Source of the DNA: Rhodospirillales bacterium RIFCSPLOWO2_12_FULL_67_15
GTDB lineage: Bacteria > Pseudomonadota > Alphaproteobacteria > Rhodospirillales > 2-12-FULL-67-15
Direction of reading: 5' to 3'
Length of the DNA: 8,314 bases
NCBI GenBank assembly: GCA_001830475.1
Contig: MIAC01000039.1
Span: 14,304-22,617 of the forward strand
Made by a program: the position numbers and the translations under genes. The notes beneath the pieces are model-generated. The model searched no databases. It was given only the letters and a program-made list of their open reading frames with translations, and was not told where the DNA came from. Position 1 is the first letter of the stretch. Each line of letters starts with the position of its first letter. Positions 4,507 to 8,314 of this stretch are shown here, piece after piece.

Positions 4507-7146
4507 ATGCCAACCTCGAATTCCGCCTGGAAAACCATTATCGGCGCCGCGCTGATCGCGGCTTTCGCGCACGCCGCCGGCTGGGTCCTGACCTACCGCA
4601 CGGTCGTTCCGCCCGACGCCGGGCACGTGATCGAATCGCTCTCCTTCAACATCGACGTCCGCAAGAAGGCCTCGCCCGAGGAACAGCGGCGCCGGATCGA
4701 GGAGATCGAGGACCGGATCGAGCGCATCGCCGAAGTCACCAAGGGCCTCCGCACTTACTCGGTCCAGGCCGAGCTTGCCCGCGTGCCCGAGATCGCGGCC
4801 CGTCACGACCTCACCGTCACCCTCGGCGCGTGGATCGGCAAGGACGAAACCCGCAACCGCGACGAGATCGAGGGCGTCGTCCTGCTCGCGGCCCAGAACC
4901 GCAACGTGCGTTCCATCGTGGTCGGCAACGAGACCGTGCTGCGCAAGGAACGCACCGTCGAGGAATTGATCGCCAGCTTGCGCGAGGTGCGCCGGCGCGT
5001 GCACGTGCCGGTGAGCAGCGGCGAAACCTGGGACATCTGGCTCAAGCATCCCGAGCTGGTGAAGGAGGTGGACTTCCTCGCCGTTCACATCCTGCCCTAC
5101 TGGGAGGCCAAATCCGCCGCCATCGCGTTCCGCTACGCCTTCGACCGCTACGAGGATCTGCGCCGCGCCTATCCCGGCAAGCGCATCGTCATCGCCGAGT
5201 TCGGCTGGCCGAGCCGCGGCTACAACCGCAACGAGGCCGCGCCGCATCTTCAGAGCCAGGCCGACATCATCCGCAGCTTCATCGCCGAGGCCGGCCAGCG
5301 CGGCATTTACTACAACATCATCGAGGCTTTCGATCAGCCGTGGAAGACGGCGGAAGGAAGCGTCGGGCCGTACTGGGGCCTCTTCACCGACAAGGGGCTG
5401 CCCAAGTTCAAGATGGTCGGCCGCGTCGCCTCGAAGGAGCACCGGATTTTGGGCGCCAGCGCGCTGGTCATCGGCGCCGCCTTCACCGCGTTCGGACTTT
5501 GGCGCCGCCGGCCGACCTTCGGCCACGCCCTCGCCTACGCCCTGGCGGCGCAGGCCATGGGCGCCGGCATCGCGCTCGCCGCCGCCTATCCCTTCACCCA
5601 CTATCTCCACTTCGGCGCCTGGGTCATGTGGATCATGGGCTTCGGCCTGATGATCCCGTTGGTCGTCATCACGCTGGCCAAGGTTCACGAGATGGCCGAG
5701 GTGACGCTCGGCCGCGCGCCCCGGCGCCTGATCCCGCATCAGGGGCTCAAGGCGCATGCGGCCCTCCCGATGGTCTCGATCCACATCCCGGCCTATCGCG
5801 AGCAGCCGGCGCTCCTGAAGCAGACCTTGGACGCGGTCGCGGCGCTCGATTACCCGAACTTCGAGGCGGTCGTCGTCGTCAACAACACGCCCGAGGAATC
5901 CTACTGGAAGCCGGTCGAGGACCATTGCCGCGCGCTCGGGCCCCGCTTCAAGTTCGTCAACGTGCTCGGGCTCAAGGGCTTCAAGGCCGGCGCGCTCAAT
6001 CTCGCGCTCGAACACGCCGCGCGGGATGCGGAGATCGTCGCCGTCATCGACGCCGACTACGTCGTCCACCCCGATTGGCTCAAGGACCTGGCGCCCGCGT
6101 TCGCGGATGCCGCCGTCGGCCTGGTCCAGGCGCCGCAGGACCACCGCGACGGCGACCGCTCGCGGCTCAAGGCGATCATGAACAGCGAGTACGCCGGCTT
6201 CTTCGACATCGGCATGATCCAGCGCAACGAGGACGACGCCATCATCCAGCACGGGACCATGTGCCTGGTGCGCCGCTCGGCGCTCGAAGCCGTCGGCGGC
6301 TGGTCGGGGGACACCATCGTCGAGGACACCGAGCTCGGGCTTCGCCTCTACGAGGCGGGCTTCAAGGCGCTCTACACCAACCGCCGCTACGGCTGGGGCG
6401 TGTTGCCCGATACCTTCCAGGCGTTCAAGACCCAGCGCGAGCGCTGGGCCTACGGCGCGGTCCAGATCATCCGCAAGCATTGGCGCCACATGCTGCCCGG
6501 CGCGCGCACGCTGCGCCCCGAGCAGAAACGCCAGTTCGTCGCCGGCTGGGCGTTCTGGCTTGCCGACACCCTCGGCGCCGCGGCCTCGTTCCTCAATCTG
6601 CTCTGGGTGCCGGCGATCCTGTTCATCGGCGTCCTGATTCCGACCGTCGCGCTCACGCTTCCGATCGTGACCGCCTTCGTCGTCAACCTCGCCCATTGCG
6701 TCCTGCTCTATCGCGCCCGGGTCAAGCTGCCGATGCGCCAGATCGCGGGCGCGGCGCTCGCCGCCATGAGTCTTCAGCTCACCGTCGCCGGCGCGGTGCT
6801 GAACGGACTGGTGCGCGACAACCTTCCCTTCAAGCGCACCGACAAGGGCGGCAACGCCAAGCGCCAGGCGAGCGACAACCCGGTGCGCCGGGAAAGCGCG
6901 CTCGGTCTGGCGCTGCTCGCGGGCGCGCTCGCGCTTGTGCTCACCAACGAATACCGGGTGACGGAGATCGACGTTTTCGCCTTCGCCCTTCTGATCCAGA
7001 GCGCACCCTTCCTCGCCGCGACGCTGATCGCCGGAATCGAGGCCTGGGAAGCGCGCGCGCTCGCGCGGGCCCGGCCGACGCCGCAGGTTCCGCCCGTCCA
7101 GCCGGCGGCGCCCTTCGTGCCTGTCTATCCCCTCGCCGCCGAATAA
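4507..7146 (+). CDS. Bifunctional GH17 / GT2 membrane protein, NdvB-like beta-glucan synthase
   Basis: This 879-residue protein has an N-terminal membrane anchor (about 8-30), a periplasmic GH17 domain (about 45-310; Glu141 in VVGNE, Glu231 in IAEFGWPSRG) and three membrane segments (about 315-390). A cytosolic family 2 glycosyltransferase domain follows (about 420-665), then about six membrane segments (676-842) and a Pro-rich tail. GT2 motifs are VSIHIPAYRE (423-432), DAD (515-517), TIVEDTELG with the acidic catalytic pair (Glu606-Asp607) and QRERW (643-647), typical of processive beta-glycosyltransferases. The same domain order is known in Pseudomonas NdvB and related rhizobial beta-1,3-glucan synthases. 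The likely role is polymerising UDP-glucose into a beta-glucan, exporting it, and remodelling it through GH17. The motif VVVVNNT (455-461) has Val458 where many GT2 proteins have the first Asp. I prefer ATG 4507: the upstream in-frame TTG (4465) lacks a Shine-Dalgarno, touches a -10-like box, and adds 14 polar residues before the anchor. Confidence 0.92.
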   Translation: MPTSNSAWKTIIGAALIAAFAHAAGWVLTYRTVVPPDAGHVIESLSFNIDVRKKASPEEQRRRIEEIEDRIERIAEVTKGLRTYSVQAELARVPEIAARHDLTVTLGAWIGKDETRNRDEIEGVVLLAAQNRNVRSIVVGNETVLRKERTVEELIASLREVRRRVHVPVSSGETWDIWLKHPELVKEVDFLAVHILPYWEAKSAAIAFRYAFDRYEDLRRAYPGKRIVIAEFGWPSRGYNRNEAAPHLQSQADIIRSFIAEAGQRGIYYNIIEAFDQPWKTAEGSVGPYWGLFTDKGLPKFKMVGRVASKEHRILGASALVIGAAFTAFGLWRRRPTFGHALAYALAAQAMGAGIALAAAYPFTHYLHFGAWVMWIMGFGLMIPLVVITLAKVHEMAEVTLGRAPRRLIPHQGLKAHAALPMVSIHIPAYREQPALLKQTLDAVAALDYPNFEAVVVVNNTPEESYWKPVEDHCRALGPRFKFVNVLGLKGFKAGALNLALEHAARDAEIVAVIDADYVVHPDWLKDLAPAFADAAVGLVQAPQDHRDGDRSRLKAIMNSEYAGFFDIGMIQRNEDDAIIQHGTMCLVRRSALEAVGGWSGDTIVEDTELGLRLYEAGFKALYTNRRYGWGVLPDTFQAFKTQRERWAYGAVQIIRKHWRHMLPGARTLRPEQKRQFVAGWAFWLADTLGAAASFLNLLWVPAILFIGVLIPTVALTLPIVTAFVVNLAHCVLLYRARVKLPMRQIAGAALAAMSLQLTVAGAVLNGLVRDNLPFKRTDKGGNAKRQASDNPVRRESALGLALLAGALALVLTNEYRVTEIDVFAFALLIQSAPFLAATLIAGIEAWEARALARARPTPQVPPVQPAAPFVPVYPLAAE

Positions 7147-7281
7147 ACATTTCGTCGCAATTCTCCGCATTTTTGCCCGGGATTTGTCGCGCAAAAACGC
7201 CTAAGTCCTTGAGCGGTAACGAAACCGCTCGCCCGCAGCGCGAATCCCTCAACATCGCTCGTCTTCCCTCGTCATTTCCCA
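7147..7281. other. Convergent intergenic spacer with two hairpins
   Basis: This spacer separates the stop codons of the synthase (plus) and terminase-like (minus) genes. It contains GCATTTTTGC (7167-7176) paired with GCAAAAACGC (7191-7200), 9 of 10 bases around a 14-nt loop. A second hairpin pairs GAGCGGT (7211-7217) with ACCGCTC (7224-7230), seven perfect pairs around a 6-nt loop. Neither is followed by a clean T-run, so a bidirectional terminator is likely by position but not proven by form. The spacer is less GC-rich than the synthase gene and may mark the edge of an acquired segment. Confidence 0.4.
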
Positions 7282-7821
7282 TCATTGCCCGACATTTTCG
7301 CCGCCGCCGTTTCCGGGGGCGCCCTGCACCAGGCCGCAGCTTTCGGACAAATTGGCGAAGGGGTCCGAGTCCTTGGCGCCGAGCGCGCCGCGCCTTCGCT
7401 CGCTCCCGCCCGGCTTGCGCTCGCGCACGACCGCCGACGGCGGCGTCCAGGATTCGACCCCGGCGAGTTTGGCCTGCAAGGTGAGAATGGCGGCGGCGCC
7501 GCGATAGTCCTTGGCCTCGGATGCCATGAAGAAAAGATGTTCGAGCCGGGCGAAGGCGACGACCGGACCGAACTGGAGCGCGCGGGCGACGCGGATTTCG
7601 TAAACCCGGTCGCGCACGCGCATATCGCGGGCGAGCCGGGAGCCCTGAGTGTGGGCCGAGCGTTCGGAATAACCGGCCTGGCGCGCGGCCTCGGCGCCGT
7701 TGCCCGAAAGGGCATAGTGGGCGCAGAACTTTTCCTGGCGGTAGTTGAGCGAGCGCGTGACGGACGGCGCCGGAACCGCGGCGGAATCAGAGATCGGATC
7801 GGCTTCGGAGTTTGGATACAT
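7282..7821 (-). CDS. Terminase small subunit-like protein (orphan phage gene)
   Basis: This 179-residue protein has an N-terminal helix-turn-helix block, about residues 26-78: RQEKFCAHYALSGNGAEAARQAGY, then SERSAHTQGSRLARDMRVRDRVYEI. It matches the Terminase_2-type small subunit pattern (RQ-x-F-x-Y-x-x-SGN-x-x-x-AA-x-x-AGYS). In phages this protein binds packaging sites and recruits the large ATPase subunit. A helical middle (80-121) ends at LQAKLAGVE, also typical. The C-terminal third is Gly/Arg/Ser-rich and unremarkable. No large terminase, portal or capsid gene is visible, so this is probably a prophage remnant or a domesticated copy. ATG 7821 has AGGTG five bases upstream; the longer in-frame start at 7869 overlaps the predicted -10 and adds 16 unlike residues. 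An almost coextensive open frame on the opposite strand shows no recognisable domain. Confidence 0.8.
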   Translation of the reverse strand: MYPNSEADPISDSAAVPAPSVTRSLNYRQEKFCAHYALSGNGAEAARQAGYSERSAHTQGSRLARDMRVRDRVYEIRVARALQFGPVVAFARLEHLFFMASEAKDYRGAAAILTLQAKLAGVESWTPPSAVVRERKPGGSERRRGALGAKDSDPFANLSESCGLVQGAPGNGGGENVGQ

Positions 7822-7860
7822 GGGAACACCTGTGGTTTGACATAGGACCTTATTTAGGAT

Positions 7861-7888
7861 ATTAAACATATTTATAGGAATATATCAA
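7861..7888 (-). promoter_or_regulatory. Candidate promoter of the terminase-like gene
   Basis: On the minus strand, TTGATA (7883-7888) and TTTAAT (7861-7866) are separated by 16 bp, each five of six to consensus. The predicted start is near 7854, about 33 bases before ATG 7821. The whole 7840-7940 stretch is strikingly AT-rich compared with the rest of the window. Confidence 0.45.
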
Positions 7889-7896
7889 GCTAAAAA

Positions 7897-7917
7897 ACTT
7901 GTCTCTCCTATTCAAGT
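7897..7917 (+). promoter_or_regulatory. Possible operator: ACTTG inverted repeat upstream of the antitoxin
   Basis: ACTTG (7897-7901) and CAAGT (7913-7917) form an inverted repeat around 11 bp. A further CAAG at 7886-7889 makes an alternating series of three half-sites. Phd/YefM antitoxins repress their own operons by binding short palindromes in the promoter, and the position between the candidate divergent promoters fits. Half-sites are short, so chance is possible. Confidence 0.25.
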
Positions 7918-7929
7918 TATCCTTATAAT
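7899..7929 (+). promoter_or_regulatory. Candidate promoter of the toxin-antitoxin operon
   Basis: A perfect -10 hexamer TATAAT lies at 7924-7929. The best -35-like word is TTGTCT (7899-7904) with a long 19-bp spacer. An overlapping alternative is TTCAAG (7911-7916) with TATATT (7933-7938) at 16 bp. Either would give a short leader before ATG 7968. Confidence 0.45.
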
Positions 7930-7967
7930 ACGTATATTCTGTGTAACTCCGGGAAACCGAGGGGATC

Positions 7968-8222
7968 ATGGCGCACACGACGGCGGTGGAATTCCAACGC
8001 AAGTTCGGCGAATTCCAGCACCGTGCGCGGCGCGAGCCGGTGGAGATCACGCGGCACGGCCGGCGCGAACTGGTGCTGATGTCGGCCGATCATTACGACT
8101 GGCTCACGGCGGCGGCGCGGCGAACCTATCGGACCGGCGAGGCCGTTCCGGTCGTGGTCGAGGCGGTGGCGCAGGCCGAGATGGACCCGGAGTTGGCGCG
8201 TCTCGACGAATTGATGAAGTGA
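7968..8222 (+). CDS. Phd/YefM-family antitoxin
   Basis: This 84-residue protein has the Phd/YefM N-terminal DNA-binding fold: TTAVEFQRKFGEFQHRA (residues 4-20), then PVEITRHGRRELVLMSADHYDWL (24-46). The sequence VEIT-RHGR-ELVLMSA-D-YD-L is the family hallmark in which antitoxins fold as dimers and bind operator DNA. The C-terminal part (47-84) is acidic and helical (EAVAQAEMDPELARLDELMK), as expected for the segment that wraps and neutralises a toxin. GAGGGG (7959-7964) lies three bases before ATG 7968 as the Shine-Dalgarno. The next gene starts nine bases after the stop, so the two are surely co-transcribed. The antitoxin likely represses its own promoter, and the AT-rich region upstream contains candidate half-sites. 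Confidence 0.88.
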   Translation: MAHTTAVEFQRKFGEFQHRARREPVEITRHGRRELVLMSADHYDWLTAAARRTYRTGEAVPVVVEAVAQAEMDPELARLDELMK

Positions 8223-8231
8223 GCGCGTCTC

Positions 8232-8314
8232 GTGGCTCTGCCGGAGCCGAAGCCCGGTCTGGTCGTCCGCTACGACTACCTGTGGAGCCGGGAGCGTGCG
8301 GCGGGCGAATCCCC
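8232..8314 (+). CDS. PemK/MazF-like toxin, N-terminal fragment, interrupted in frame by the palindromic element (cut by window edge)
   Basis: Only about 27 codons are visible, starting at GTG 8232 nine bases after the antitoxin stop: VALPEPKPGLVVRYDYLW, then SRERAAGESP. The pattern LPEPxPGLVxxYxYLW resembles the start of PemK-like growth inhibitors paired with Phd/YefM-like antitoxins, small endoribonucleases that cleave mRNA. This call rests on a short stretch and on gene order. From residue 23 (8298) the sequence is the first 17 bases of the 56-bp palindromic element in the same codon phase as in the GH17 gene. The toxin may thus carry an inserted peptide or be impaired. No strong Shine-Dalgarno precedes the GTG; translational coupling to the antitoxin is likely. 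Confidence 0.6.
   Translation, partial: MALPEPKPGLVVRYDYLWSRERAAGES
8298..8314 (+). repeat. In-frame palindromic element, copy 3 (first 17 bp, cut by window edge)
   Basis: GCGGCGGGCGAATCCCC is identical to the first 17 bases of the 2555-2610 and 3272-3327 copies, starting at exactly the same base and in the same codon phase (gcg gcg ggc gaa tcc). The window ends inside it. A 17-base exact match to a defined element end is unlikely by chance in 8 kb, even at high GC. Confidence 0.8.

Noticed and set aside
3838..7194. 1118-codon open frame on the minus strand opposite the synthase gene
   Set aside because: It lies antisense to a gene with intact GH17 and GT2 motifs. Its composition (Arg/Gly/Asp/Glu/His-rich) is typical of a GC-rich shadow and no domain is seen.
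7238..7248. GCGAATCCC match to part of the element's left arm in the intergenic spacer
   Set aside because: Only nine bases match and the surroundings are unrelated.
4830..7484. 884-codon plus-strand open frame in another phase of the synthase gene, running past its end
   Set aside because: It is Arg/Gly/Pro/Ala-rich without any domain and is a frame shadow of the GT2 gene.
7285..7845. 186-codon plus-strand open frame antisense to the terminase-like gene
   Set aside because: The minus-strand reading has a recognisable small-terminase helix-turn-helix, a Shine-Dalgarno and a promoter; the plus reading has none of these.

Overview
The window is GC-rich (by eye about two thirds G+C). Its protein families point to an alphaproteobacterium, plausibly of the Rhodospirillales type. 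This is inferred from protein style and GC content only; there is no rRNA or other marker gene.

Layout, left to right. (1) 1-1677, minus strand: the N-terminal half of a YeeE/YedE-family sulfur-compound transporter runs off the left edge. Upstream of it in the same direction lies a complete tartrate / D-malate dehydrogenase (355 aa). (2) 1766-7146: a beta-glucan synthesis locus. It opens with a GH17-domain membrane protein of the type often called beta-(1-6) glucan synthase. Next come a small membrane protein on the opposite strand, whose tail overlaps the first gene, and a small exported four-cysteine protein. It ends with an 879-residue GH17 + GT2 fusion resembling NdvB-type beta-glucan synthases. 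The GH17 domains of the two large proteins are clear paralogues, and both keep the two catalytic glutamates. The likely division of labour is that the GT2 protein polymerises and exports a beta-glucan while the GH17 domains branch, transfer or cyclise it on the periplasmic side. (3) 7282-8314: an accessory segment. It holds an orphan phage terminase small-subunit-like gene (minus), an unusually AT-rich divergent promoter region, and a Phd/YefM-type antitoxin followed by the start of a PemK/MazF-like toxin cut by the right edge.

The most striking finding is a short dispersed repeat. A 56-bp imperfect palindrome occurs twice, with perfect identity, inside the first GH17 gene (2555-2610 and 3272-3327). 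Its first 17 bases recur at 8298-8314, inside the toxin gene, where the window ends. All three copies sit in the same reading frame and encode (or begin to encode) AAGESPPPINIRREDSLAA. Comparison with the paralogous GH17 domain shows that copy 1 is a clean 51-bp (17-residue) insertion into otherwise alignable sequence. The element is stop-free in five of its six frames. It behaves like a protein-coding-gene-invading palindromic element, analogous to the Rickettsia palindromic elements (RPE), and its short flanking GCGGC repeats could be target-site duplications. I do not recognise it as a named family.
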